Source of the DNA: Cavenderia fasciculata
Lineage: Eukaryota > Evosea > Eumycetozoa > Acytosteliales > Cavenderiaceae
DNA: 64,000 nt
Assembly (NCBI RefSeq): GCF_000203815.1
Contig: NW_004457723.1
Location: 1,550,001-1,614,000 of the forward strand
Direction: 5' to 3'
The translations under genes and the position numbers were made by a program. The first letter of the stretch is position 1. Each line of letters starts with the position of its first letter. Shown here piece after piece: positions 1 to 9,829 of the stretch. The notes beneath the pieces were generated by a model that had not been told where the DNA came from, ran no database searches, and was given only the letters and a program-made list of their open reading frames with translations.

Positions 1-612
1 TAGAATTTACTGGTGATTTAATTCAATCAAATGATTCAACTACTATTATTTTAGTAACTGATAAAAATAATTCAAATGGTAAGAAAGAAAGAATGAGTAA
101 AAACATAATATTTAAATTAAAGAATAATTTATTAACTTTTCTTTTATTATTTTCTATTAGTTAAAGTGAATGGTAATTTTAGTGTAGATGGTGAATTAAT
201 TATTTATGTTGATAATAAAAGATTGAGGAATGGTGCTGGTTCTGAACATGGATCTTTTGAAATTGAAATCATTACTAGTAACTCTGTAATAAGTGGTGAC
301 TATAGAAATGGTATCAAGATTATTGAATACGAAGGACAAGTAGTTGATGATCCATGTAAATACAAGGTTCAGAAAAAAGAAAGATCATTTGCAATGTTGG
401 TCAATTTGGATCAATCGTGTAGTTCATCTAGTCAAGAAGCATCCAAAGCATTGTTTAAAGATACAAAAACAAAGATTGGTTTATTGGTTGGTGTATTTGG
501 TTCCATTGCCATCATCTCTGTTATTTGTACAGTCATTATCATGAAGAGGCATCAAATCAATACCTTTTTAAAAATTAAACAACAATCACTTAGACACAGT
601 CGTGTATTATAA
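1..612 (+). CDS. C-terminal part of a single-pass membrane protein (gene runs off the left edge)
   Basis: Two exons are visible, <3..78 and 161..612, joined in phase 1 across an 82-nt GT-AG intron (79-160). The visible product is about 176 residues. It has a beta-rich, Gly/Asn-containing extracellular part, then a strong hydrophobic segment of about 23 residues (roughly nt 475-540) preceded by Lys residues, and a short basic cytoplasmic tail with the stop at 610-612. This layout is a type I membrane protein. Dictyostelids have many adhesion/EGF/IPT-type receptors ending this way, so a cell-surface protein is likely, but no named domain is complete here and I cannot assign the family. The 5' end lies outside the window. 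Confidence 0.75.
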
Positions 613-733
613 AACTAATATATAAATAATAAATTAGAGTATACTATTTACAAAATGATTATTTATTTTATTTTATTTTCTTTGTTTTAATGTTATTTAC
701 AAATTAAAAGAATGTTTGTCATATTCCTTTGTT

Positions 734-1092
734 TTAAAAGACTATACCAGAACCAGTTAGCTTTACCTCCTTTTTGTTTTCATCCTTTACTGATTGGATC
801 TTTTCTCTTTTTTCTTGTTTCTAAAAAAAAGAAAATAGATAGATATTAATATCAAAGTTAAAGGTTTGTTATTATTATTGAAATAATTTACTTGTAATAA
901 TTTATCCTTTGCTTCTTGCATTTTTAATTCTTTTGCAGCCCATTCAGATCTCTTTAATTCATTGTATTCATTGGCATCTTCAATATCTTGAATGGTACGA
1001 ATTGAATAAAAGCATCGTCCAGATGACATTGGCTTGGAGAGTGGTGCTTTGAACCATGGAATTAAACCAACTAATCTTCTAGAGTTATTCAT
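734..1092 (-). CDS. Small basic protein, 95 aa, possible mitochondrial targeting
   Basis: The model is complement(join(734..820, 892..1092)), with a 71-nt phase-0 intron bounded by gtaaat and a polypyrimidine tract ending in ag. Splicing removes a spurious Asn-rich/hydrophobic extension and replaces it with a charged tail of 28 residues ending GSGIVF. The N-terminus is rich in Arg, Ser and hydrophobics with no early acidic residue, compatible with a mitochondrial presequence. The middle (about residues 35-80) is Lys/Glu-rich and likely helical. I do not recognise the family. The start is the first ATG of the open frame, with an AT-rich leader upstream. Its 3' end faces the 3' end of the gene to the left. 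Confidence 0.65.
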
Positions 1093-1530
1093 TGTTATTT
1101 TTATGAGGAAGAACTTGTTAAGTTATTGATAGATATTATTGAAGAAGAAGATATATTTATGTATGTATGCTTATATTAAAATATTTCATCGAGACAGAGA
1201 GGATGTTGTGAGCCATTATATATCGATGAAGAGGAGGATGAAAAAGAAAAAATTAAATAAATTAAATTCCGTGTGCCAATTTTCCTTTTTTGGTCCATCT
1301 TTTTGAATTGATTTTTTTTTTTCATCAATTAACAACATTAATTAATTGTATGGGTACACACCATACACCCCCAATAAACAAATAAGTTGTATTCATTCAG
1401 TTTCACACTCAGCTCTGCTAAACTTTTCACTGATGAACAATGAATTGAATGTATGGAGGATCAAATTAGATTTAATATTATTATTATTTATACAATTTTA
1501 TTATTGGGGGTGTAATTATTATTTAGATAT
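1093..1530. other. Intergenic region, 5' flank of the small basic protein gene
   Basis: It contains T-runs and A-runs and a GC-richer patch around 1195-1235. No ORF with coding character was seen. It holds the promoter of the minus gene at 1092 and the 3' flank of the minus gene ending at 1531. Confidence 0.5.
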
Positions 1531-2938
1531 TTAATTACTATCACCATTAGAAGTTGAAGAATCAACTTCAAGTTGATTGATTTCTTCTTCCATTCTTTTA
1601 CTATTATTATTACTATTATTATTATTTTCAATTATTTGTTGTTTTGAATTTGAGTCATCCATTTCAATAAAAACATTAGAGTTTCCGTCAAATGGAGCCA
1701 CAGATTCTTGTTGTTTGGAAATAGTTATTGAAATATTTCCTGTACCTGACCCTCCTCCACCTCCTCTTTTATTATTTGATAAATCTATATGGTACGGAAA
1801 TAAATAAATGTATTAATAAATCAAATACTTTTAAAATGATTTAATTTCTTTTATATTATTTACCTTTTGATGATGAATTTGATTTTTCAATATGAGTACG
1901 TTTAAATAGGAAATAATTTTTAAACTTTCCACCGGCGAGACAATAGAGTACAATTATCATTTGACCTCCATCAATGACAAATGTGATACTAACCTCTGAT
2001 GGAAAGTATTTATAGGTGTGTTGGTCTAGGACAAAGACAAATGCAATGTCATGGGCAAGAGTCATTAAAACGATTGCTGCAGCCGTAACCAATAATATCT
2101 TGGTGTTTCTAATGGTACGACCAAAGGTTGATGATTTTTGTGAACTTTGTTTGAGTGCTTTAACAAACCCAACTCCATTTACTGCCACTGCCGATCCAAA
2201 TGAAATCATATATACCAAGAATCCAATACCCTCTAACAAACTCCAATCCTCATGTGTACTGACACACAGAACAGTCACTGAAACCTCCCAACAAAAGAAT
2301 ATGGTTATCAAGAAAATAAAGAATTTTCTAACCTTGGATGTATTTTCAAAATGAATATCATCGGCAATATAAAATGTATACAACATCTTTGTCCAAAATT
2401 CTGTTATAAATATCCATGAACAAATTAAAAAGAATGTTCCTAAAAGAATAAAAAGAATAAAAAAAAAAAAGAAATATTAATAAATATATTTAAATTATTT
2501 TAGAATATAGATATACAAACCCCAAGAGAAACAAAAATACCACCAACTTCCAACTCTATATTCACATGGTTGATTATAATGTACAATATCTCCAATCACT
2601 CTGCATAAACAAAAGGTTCCTTGAAATGTAAATACCAATAATCTAGTTGATAGCTTTCTACCCTTTTCTCTAATTTCAAGATATACTTGACCAAAATTAA
2701 TTAAAAAGAATAATGCATAAAAAAAGGTTCTAATTCCCCTATAATTAAATAACTGGTAAATTAATATTATTGACTTTTAAAAGTTGAAATTTCATACTTA
2801 CCAAAATGAATACATCAACTTGTCGGTTGCAAAATTATCGGTATATGGTCTATTACATTCATCATCCAACAATGATGAAGTTAATGTAGTATTGTCATCT
2901 GCAGTATTAGAGACTGCCTGATAAAGATATTCAATCAT
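1531..2938 (-). CDS. Seven-transmembrane TOM1/TOM3/THH1-like protein
   Basis: The model is complement(join(1531..1784, 1864..2439, 2521..2738, 2802..2938)), 394 aa; phases 2, 1 and 1 fit exactly. About seven hydrophobic helices are visible: two in exon 2, one spanning the exon 2/3 junction and four in exon 3. The loop between the first helices reads GQVYLEIREKG, resembling the family of plant TOBAMOVIRUS MULTIPLICATION 1/3 and THH1 and the related GPR137-type proteins. The soluble C-terminus (exon 4) is Gly-, Asn- and Glu-rich. In plants these proteins sit in vacuolar/endomembranes and help anchor tobamovirus replication; the amoeba role is unknown. The start is the first in-frame ATG, giving MIEYLYQ. 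The family call rests on topology and remembered motifs. The gene structure is firm. Confidence 0.72.
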
Positions 2939-3838
2939 TCTATTATTATTTAATTGTTCTGATTCTGATTGATTCCTTTTCCGACTCCGACTCTATCTAA
3001 TTAATTCTATTTTTTGAAGATATTCTCTTATCTCGATTCTCCTTTTATTATTATTTTTATCGGGTTGGTGTTTCGAAATAAATATCGAGCGTAAGAAAGG
3101 GCGATGCGATTGTGTGTTGTAAACAATGAATTATTAGTTGTATCTTTAAAAACAAAAAAAAATATTAAAATAAACTTTCTTTCTATTATTCATTGTTAAT
3201 CGACAGTGGTTTGTTTAGAGTATCGACGATAAGGTGGAGGAATGGGCAACATTGTCTTTGCAGGGTCATGAAAGTTGAACAAGGAAGACTCTTTTATCCC
3301 CAAACCGTCTCTACAAATTTTATAATAACTCCTCGCAGAAGAATATCATTGTACCCCTAGCAAACTCTTTTTGTCAGTTAATTGATCATGGGGCCGATGT
3401 ACTTTTTCAACATTATTCATTTCTCTCTTTCTCGATCGAGGCACATTCTGACCCCCTTCGATAATAGTATCTTTTGATTTTTTTTGTCCTTGTTCGAAAA
3501 GTACCCGTTTTTTTATTCGGAGACGGTTCGTTAAAAACAACAAAAATTATCCAAGACATCTTTGCATTGTCCAAGGATATTTTAGATGTTGTTGTAAGCG
3601 AGCTGCAACGGCTCATTACTAGTAGTCTATTTTTGATGTACGTATCCGTCGAAAGGGTGAAGTCGTAAAAGAATGTTCGGCAATTGTTCCTCCGAGTCCG
3701 GAGAACGATAATACTGTTTAGATTTTAAAACACATGATACTTTTTTTATTATCGAAAAGGAGTATGAAATGTACTCCTCAAACAAGTATACTTGGTGTGA
3801 ATATCTGATCGGTGAAGTACAAAGAAGAAGAGGATGAT
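2939..3838. other. Long intergenic stretch with degenerate, atypical sequence
   Basis: The part nearest 2939-3150 is the AT-rich 5' flank of the minus gene. From about 3190 to 3800 the sequence is less AT-rich, with CpG-containing words (cgatcgagg, cggagacggttcg, ccgagtccggag) unlike neighbouring spacers. Several short overlapping frames on both strands exist, the longest about 90 codons, and none has a recognisable motif. It could be a decayed mobile element or an unannotated non-coding gene; I cannot identify it. Confidence 0.35.
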
Positions 3839-5359
3839 TTAAAGTTGAACAAAGTTTTTGGGGAAGAAACCAACAGCTCCATTGAGCTCTCCTTGCCACC
3901 ATCCAGATGGATCGGATTGATCGAGAACCTTGATAGAATCACCTTCACTAAAAATAGAAAGAAATAGGTTAAATATAAATATATAAATAATAAATATACT
4001 TTATAATTGTACATACGCAAAAGAAAGATCACCTTCATTTTCACCTTGGTAGGCATAGAGAGCAGTGGCATATGGGTAATCACTTTGTTCGTAACCTTGT
4101 TGATCATCATATTGTTGTTGTGATTCATCATAGGCTTGCTCTTGGTGTTGATCATAACCTTGTTGTTGTTGATCATCATAGTGTTGTTGTTGGTCATCAT
4201 AGGCTTGTTCTTGGTGTTGATCGTAACCTTGTTGTTGATCGTCATAGTGTTGTTGTGATTCATCATAATGTTGTTCTTGTTGATCGTAACCTTGGTCATA
4301 TGATTGTTCTTGTTGTTGATCGTAACCTTGATCATATTGTTGCTCTTGTTGTTGGTCATAACCTTGATCATATTGTTGTTCCTGTTGATCGTAACCTTGA
4401 TCATATTGTTGTTCTTGTTGTTCTTCATAGACTGGTTCAGGTTCTGGTTCTGGTTGACGAACGACGACTGGTGGCTTGGGAGCAACCTTTGGCTTGGGAG
4501 CTGGAGTTGGTGCAGCTGGAGCTTGTTGTTGTTGTGGTTGGAAACGGTTGGCAACATTTCCGGTAGTTCTTGGTGGGGGTGGTTTGACTGGCTCTGTTTG
4601 GGGAGCAGCTGTCATTTGTTGGAAACGATTGGTAATGGTACGTGAGGGAGGTGCCGATGTAGTCGAGGACGATGAGATGGGGGCAGATGTCTTGGGAGCG
4701 GTAGCATTATCCTTCCAATAGTTCTCACGTTCAGTGGTGATGTTGTACTCGGAACGGTCGGGACGGGCAGGTTCCTTGGTGGCAGGTGCAGAGTTGCTCT
4801 TCCAGTATTGAGCCGACTCATCCTTTTTGTTGTAATCGGTCTTGTCAAATGTCTTTTGCGAGACGTTGGATTGAGTGGCAGCAGTTCTACCCTGTGACAC
4901 AGAGGTTGGTACATTGATCTTGGACGAACCTTGCACCTTGGCACCAGAGTCGTACGAGGCACCAGTAGCCTTGTTCAAAGCACTGATAATCGATTTCTCA
5001 TCGACATCATCTTCGTTACGAGCGTTGACTTGGTGATGGAGTGGTTTGAGAATACGACCAATCTCGATGGCGTGACCACTAAAGCTTCCCTTGATGGGAC
5101 CGTTGACACCGTCACCACAATAGGCAATGTAGACAAACTTGTTCATGTTGTTAATCTCGTAACGAATGTAAGCATAACGAATCGAAGAGTCTGACAACTC
5201 TTCACGCAATTCTTCGAGGCCACCATTTCCACTCTCATAAAACTTGATCTTGTTCATGCTCTTTGGTACGTATCCCAAACACATCCATCTCTCACTGCCA
5301 TCTTGAACAGCTTTAATGTGTTGCATAATCTCTGGGTCTGATAAATCTGGTGTTGTCAT
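3839..5359 (-). CDS. abpE: Drebrin-like / Abp1 actin-binding protein (ADF-H plus SH3)
   Basis: The model is complement(join(3839..3947, 4017..5359)), 483 aa. Residues about 5-135 form an ADF-homology domain (patterns RWMCLGY and RYAYIRYE). A middle region has repeated YNITTERENYW-type and NRFQ motifs, then Pro-rich stretches (KPPPPR, APKPKVAPKPP). About 110 residues of YDQ/YDQG and Gln repeats follow (nt ~4080-4440). The C-terminus is an SH3 domain beginning ATALYAYQ and finishing in exon 2 with GWWQGELNG and FFPKNFVQL, so the intron splits the SH3 domain. The family binds F-actin through ADF-H and links to endocytic and Arp2/3 regulators through SH3. The symbol is that of the D. discoideum orthologue as I recall it. 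The Tyr/Gln repeat is longer than in yeast or animal Abp1. Confidence 0.93.
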
Positions 5360-5720
5360 TTTGTTATTTAATTTATTGATGATCTTTTAAATCTGATCTA
5401 CTACTACTTATATACGTATATATATATTACTTTTACAAAACTATTTAAATATATATTTATATATGTGTGTGATTATATATATATATTAGATAGTACTTTT
5501 TTTGATGAATATCTTTAAAAATACAACAAACTACTTATTTTAAATAATGAATGAGGAGGATTTTACTTTAATTACCTTGTCTTTGTGTCCTCAAAATATT
5601 TAAGATTTTTATTTTTTTTTTCATTTTTTTTTCACGCAGCGTAAAAACAAAGAAAGAAGTGAAAGAATGAATAGGGTTATAGTTTTTTAATTTATTACTA
5701 CACTTGTTTGACGCACTTCT
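5360..5720. other. Intergenic region, 5' flank of the Abp1 gene
   Basis: It is a very AT-rich spacer with TA-dinucleotide runs (about 5410-5490) and T-runs near 5610-5630. Nothing else was seen. It holds the promoter for the minus gene at 5359 and the 3' flank of the lysozyme gene. Confidence 0.5.
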
Positions 5721-6464
5721 TTAATAGTAGTTTTTATTTACATACAAACCACATTCGACAACATCACTATTGTATTGTTTGATGGTTGGATTGATCCATC
5801 CGCCGAAAGGTGAAAAGTCAGAGAACGATGGTATGTTATCCAAGTTGGAATACCAGAGTGGGAATGAGGCAGCACCATCCCATTGACCCATGATTTGGGA
5901 CCATTGCTCAGCCGACGTGTATACACCGACAGCATAACCAGCAGCATTGGCTCCCATCACCATAGATTTAAAGAATGCTTGGTTTTCATCTGGGTAGAGG
6001 GACCAGTATCCTGGACCTTGTACATCAATCCATACCAATCCAAACTTGGCATTGTATGCCTTGATCGATTGGATCATACCAAATACTTGACTATATCCAC
6101 TTCTACTAACGCATAAAGGACATGGCATTGCATAAACATCTACTTTGGTCATACCACCATCCCACTATTAAAACATAAACATAAACATAAATTATGTTAA
6201 TTAGAAGTTGTAAAAATGTTTTGGTTTGTTGGTATTGGTCGAACTACTAAAACTACTTACAGCATTTTCAATAGATTCTGGGCCATTTGGATCAGGTTGA
6301 CCATATTTTAAACCACGAATAATGACATATGTAAAACTATTTGATTTTAGACAATCAAAAGTAGAACTATTGGTTTGGGTAGAGATATCAACACCCAAAG
6401 TGGCTGTAGATAGACCAAAGATGGTAAAGAATAAAACAATAAATAATATGATTTGTTTGTGCAT
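5721..6464 (-). CDS. Secreted GH25-type lysozyme (Entamoeba-type)
   Basis: The model is complement(join(5721..6164, 6261..6464)), 215 aa, with a phase-0 intron of 96 nt. Residues 1-22 form a signal peptide with a hydrophobic core. The mature protein starts near TLGVDIS, the typical N-terminal Asp motif of glycosyl hydrolase family 25. A second motif, GLVWIDVQGPGYW, lies in exon 2. The C-terminus (WYSNLDN, FGGWINPTIKQY) fits the family fold. GH25 enzymes cleave the beta-1,4 MurNAc-GlcNAc bond of peptidoglycan; in amoebae they act in phagosomes or outside the cell to digest bacteria. In characterised GH25 lysozymes the second motif carries an Asp-x-Glu pair with Glu as general acid. Here it reads Asp-Val-Gln, so activity is uncertain. 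Confidence 0.88.
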
Positions 6465-6758
6465 TTGTTTTTTTTAAAAAAAGAAAGAAGAAATAAATAA
6501 ATAAATGATAAATGATCAATTCAACTCTTTAAATCAATATCACAAAGGTGCAACCATCAGGATATTTAAAAGGATAATTGGAAATTTCCATCCATACGCA
6601 AAATAATCTAAAATTTAAAAAATATCGGGATAAAGATTAATTAAATATCTGTTCACCTACAAACATTTCTTAAACACTCAAGCAATCAAGTTTGCAAAAG
6701 TAAGAGAGTCGTGGAAAACACAATAAAGGTTAAACACTATTTGATTTATTTTAGTTAT

Positions 6759-8996
6759 TTAGAAAATTTCATCCAATTGTTTAATAGTAAATGGAAATTG
6801 AATTGATTTTAAATAATGAATGATAATATAATGAGTTGTACAATTTTCTGTGAGTATGGAGGGATTTAGAGTTACTTGATTGAATAAATAAGATTTGAGA
6901 CTATTACTGTCATTATCTTTGGAGAGAGCCCATTGAATTGAAGGGACACTTCTACGTTGATAGGCATATCTAATTATTTCTTTTAGAAAATGTGTTTTGT
7001 TTGTATAGATTTCATTGTCGTAGAAATAGTCTAATACATGTAATTGATTATATACAACTGCCTCTTTTTGAAATTCCAATACAATAGAGAGAGTTTCGTT
7101 TTGATCATGTCCATCTAATAGTCTTGCTACAAGATTGACATTTCCATATTTACAAGCCGATGCCAATGAATAGGTACGAGCAGTTTCTAAACTAGTCACT
7201 GATATTAAGTGGTTGAGTATGGTGAGATCACCTCGATGTCCAACCGACTCCATTGCTTCAGTTGCTATTTTGTGTGTGGTTGGACATGGTTGGATATACC
7301 CGTCACTGAATAACATATTAATCACCTGTGGTGCATACGCCAACAAAGCCTGTTGAAGGAGTTGGTGACAGATGGGTACTTGCACATGTTCACTCTTTTC
7401 CCCGAGCAAACATTTTTGCAGCAGTTTTTTGGCAAGGTTGGCATCATCTAGTTTGAGAATAAAGAATAGTGGGGATTGGTCAAGATCAAGCTTGACATCA
7501 CCCACCAAATCACAGAGATAGAGGTCTAGCATACGACGATCTCTAGAGTAGTTAGAGAGGCATGTGATGCGTGGTGGGTGTCCCAGTTTCATCAGTCTCG
7601 CGTATCCATAGACAGTAGGTTGGGTGGTCAGGCCCGACGATGTACGTAGTGTAGACTGTGGGTCTGATAACCGGGGATACTGTTCGAGTAGATACTCACT
7701 GACATTGTCTAGTCGGTCGACCGATGCAAAGTACGCTCTCACCAGTGTACGATCATCCATCTCTGGTTCGTCACGACCCAAAATACTCTTGTGAATGGCT
7801 ACTATTTGGTCATACGTACAACCCTGTTCTATAAACATGGAAAATGAGTGGTTCTTTGAGAGGTAGCATAGAAACTCGGTGCTGTGCTCTGACAACTTGC
7901 CAAAGAATGATTCGTCACTAAGACGAATCGCTTTCGACATTTTAGCAATATAATGTGCAATCTGATCATCCAACGTGACAAAATGGTATGATTTGGGGTC
8001 TTTTGGAGGGAATTGATAACTTGCTTTGGCATGTTCTTCAGTGGTGATCATTTCTTCGACTTGGAGACGATCAAGAAGTAATTGAATGATTTGATGTTGT
8101 GTCGTGGGATGATGGTGGTGACGATACGTGTCGAGGTATATGTTGAGTTGATGCATTGGGTTCTTCTTGGTAGCGAATTGCTTGATAATGTCAGTGTCGC
8201 CTGAAACCAATTCAAAATGGTCGATTACTCCACGTCGATTGGACTGTACAAACTTGGCAAAACATTCTTCCGACACCTTCCCCCGTATGTATTCGTAAAC
8301 ATCTGTACGTCCAAAATGAGATAATGCACCTTGAAATGTATAGAATGGGTCGGGTGAAGTAGAAGATGACCACTCGACAGGCAGTTCCTTGAACAAGTAT
8401 TCCAACACGTTGAGATGACCACCTTCACAAGCTTGCTCGATTGCAAGGTCACGGGGAAGCACACGAGGTTCAGTCTGAGCCATCAACAATTTGATGATTT
8501 GCATATTACCAGCTTTACAAGCATTGGCAATCACCAAACGATGTACAAACCATTCTCTACGACGATTGTAAATCTCTACAAACAATGAATAGTCTGTCAG
8601 AGTAGAACAGAGTACCAATACACCACTCTCAGTGACACGCATACAGGATGACTTCTTACTACTGCTACTACCAACTATCTTGTCATAAAGTAATCTATGA
8701 TACCCATTGCGACACATATCTTCCAAATCAATCCAATCATCGTACTTCCACTTTCTAACAGTTGCAAATGCCTTGATTGTCAATGCAAATGTATGTCCCC
8801 ATCTATCTAACCTCTGTTTCTTTTGTTCATTGAATATCTTTTTAGTTAGAAAGTTATTCTTTATTATTGAAAAGAATAATGTTGTTGTAGTTGTAGTTGT
8901 ATTATTCTGATTCTTATGTTGTTCATTTATAATCTCTTTATTATTATTATTATTCTCTATTGTTGATGTTGTTGATATTGTATCTTTATTATTCAT
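6759..8996 (-). CDS. Dictyostelid degenerate-ankyrin-repeat protein, 745 aa
   Basis: Single exon. The open frame extends upstream to 9083, but the ATG at 8996 is preferred: the 29 upstream codons are AT-rich and hydrophobic like untranslated leader, and the chosen start gives the Thr/Asn-rich N-terminus usual here. Then comes a conserved-looking head (FFSIIKNNFLTKKIFNEQ) seen also in the other two ankyrin genes of this window. Spaced ankyrin-like units such as ACKAGNMQIIKLLM, ACEGGHLNVLEYLF and ACKYGNVNLVARLL lie between longer linker segments. This is the large dictyostelid family of intracellular ankyrin-like proteins; individual functions are unknown. There is no signal peptide or membrane segment in the chosen model. 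Confidence 0.8.
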   Translation of the reverse strand: MNNKDTISTTSTIENNNNNKEIINEQHKNQNNTTTTTTTLFFSIIKNNFLTKKIFNEQKKQRLDRWGHTFALTIKAFATVRKWKYDDWIDLEDMCRNGYHRLLYDKIVGSSSSKKSSCMRVTESGVLVLCSTLTDYSLFVEIYNRRREWFVHRLVIANACKAGNMQIIKLLMAQTEPRVLPRDLAIEQACEGGHLNVLEYLFKELPVEWSSSTSPDPFYTFQGALSHFGRTDVYEYIRGKVSEECFAKFVQSNRRGVIDHFELVSGDTDIIKQFATKKNPMHQLNIYLDTYRHHHHPTTQHQIIQLLLDRLQVEEMITTEEHAKASYQFPPKDPKSYHFVTLDDQIAHYIAKMSKAIRLSDESFFGKLSEHSTEFLCYLSKNHSFSMFIEQGCTYDQIVAIHKSILGRDEPEMDDRTLVRAYFASVDRLDNVSEYLLEQYPRLSDPQSTLRTSSGLTTQPTVYGYARLMKLGHPPRITCLSNYSRDRRMLDLYLCDLVGDVKLDLDQSPLFFILKLDDANLAKKLLQKCLLGEKSEHVQVPICHQLLQQALLAYAPQVINMLFSDGYIQPCPTTHKIATEAMESVGHRGDLTILNHLISVTSLETARTYSLASACKYGNVNLVARLLDGHDQNETLSIVLEFQKEAVVYNQLHVLDYFYDNEIYTNKTHFLKEIIRYAYQRRSVPSIQWALSKDNDSNSLKSYLFNQVTLNPSILTENCTTHYIIIHYLKSIQFPFTIKQLDEIF

Positions 8997-9403
8997 TATA
9001 TTTAAAAAGAAAGATAAATATAAATAGATTAATAAAGAATGAAAATGAAACTTAAAGTTGAATGAGTGAATGGAATGACCCACCCTTCTTCCTCTCTCAA
9101 CTATCTCATTCCCCTTTCTTTTGATAATTCCTTTTGAGAGTTTGAGTGGTTGAAGACCCTTTAAATTTCATTGTACTCAACTCCTGTCAAGATCGTCGAT
9201 TCAAAAAAATTCCCCCTTAATTTAGTGCCCAAAACAATCCATCCAATTTCAAATAAAGACAAGGGTTTTTTTGGTCATGATTTTAACTAATTTTTGTCTT
9301 GTGATTAAGTACTAGGGTGTCTTTGCCTCTTTTGTTGCTACATTATATTATTTTGAATACTTGTATATAGTCAGAATAGAGATAGATAGATAATCATATA
9401 AAA
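8997..9403. promoter_or_regulatory. Divergent intergenic/promoter region
   Basis: The spacer lies between a minus gene (start 8996) and a plus gene (start 9404), so both promoters must lie here. AT-rich blocks flank a GC-richer centre (about 9085-9140). No specific binding site is asserted. Confidence 0.45.
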
Positions 9404-9677
9404 ATGTCAGGATCAGCATCATCATTAAAAAGTCACTTTGAAAAGGTACGCTATTGTTGGATATCGAATGGAAGGGAATTTCTCTTGTTGGTATATTTGA
9501 TATATTCTAACAGTCATGATTGTTAATGCATTATAGGAAATTGAAAGAGCTAACGAACCAGCAGGGAGAAAGGAGCGTGTCTGGACGCCTAAATCAGACG
9601 ATTCATACAATCGTCAAACTACAAAACAAGTGGCTGGAGGTCCACCACCAAAAAAATCAATCAGTGATTTACCATAG
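9404..9677 (+). CDS. Small hydrophilic protein, 60 aa
   Basis: The model is join(9404..9445, 9537..9677), with a phase-0 intron (gtacgc...tatag) of 91 nt. Exon 1 encodes MSGSASSLKSHFEK and exon 2 encodes 46 residues including RKERVWTPKSDDSY and a GGPPPKKS stretch, with the stop at 9675-9677. The product is charged and probably disordered, with no signal peptide or membrane segment. The clean splice phase and leader context (aaaATG) argue for a real gene. I do not recognise the family. The 3' end converges on the ankyrin gene ending at 9830. Confidence 0.7.
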
Positions 9678-9829
9678 ATTCAAGATGATCATCTTAATTA
9701 TTTGTAACTTTACTTACTAGTTATAGTCAATTATTAGCAATAATAATAATAATAATAATACACATCAAATTTGTACATATTCATTTATTTATTTAACCAA
9801 AAAAATTAATTAATTAATTATTATTATGA

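Noticed and set aside
4072-4721. Plus-strand open frames rich in Val/Leu/His opposite the Abp1 gene
   Set aside because: They are antisense shadows of the YDQ/Gln repeat codons of Abp1 and have no independent coding features.
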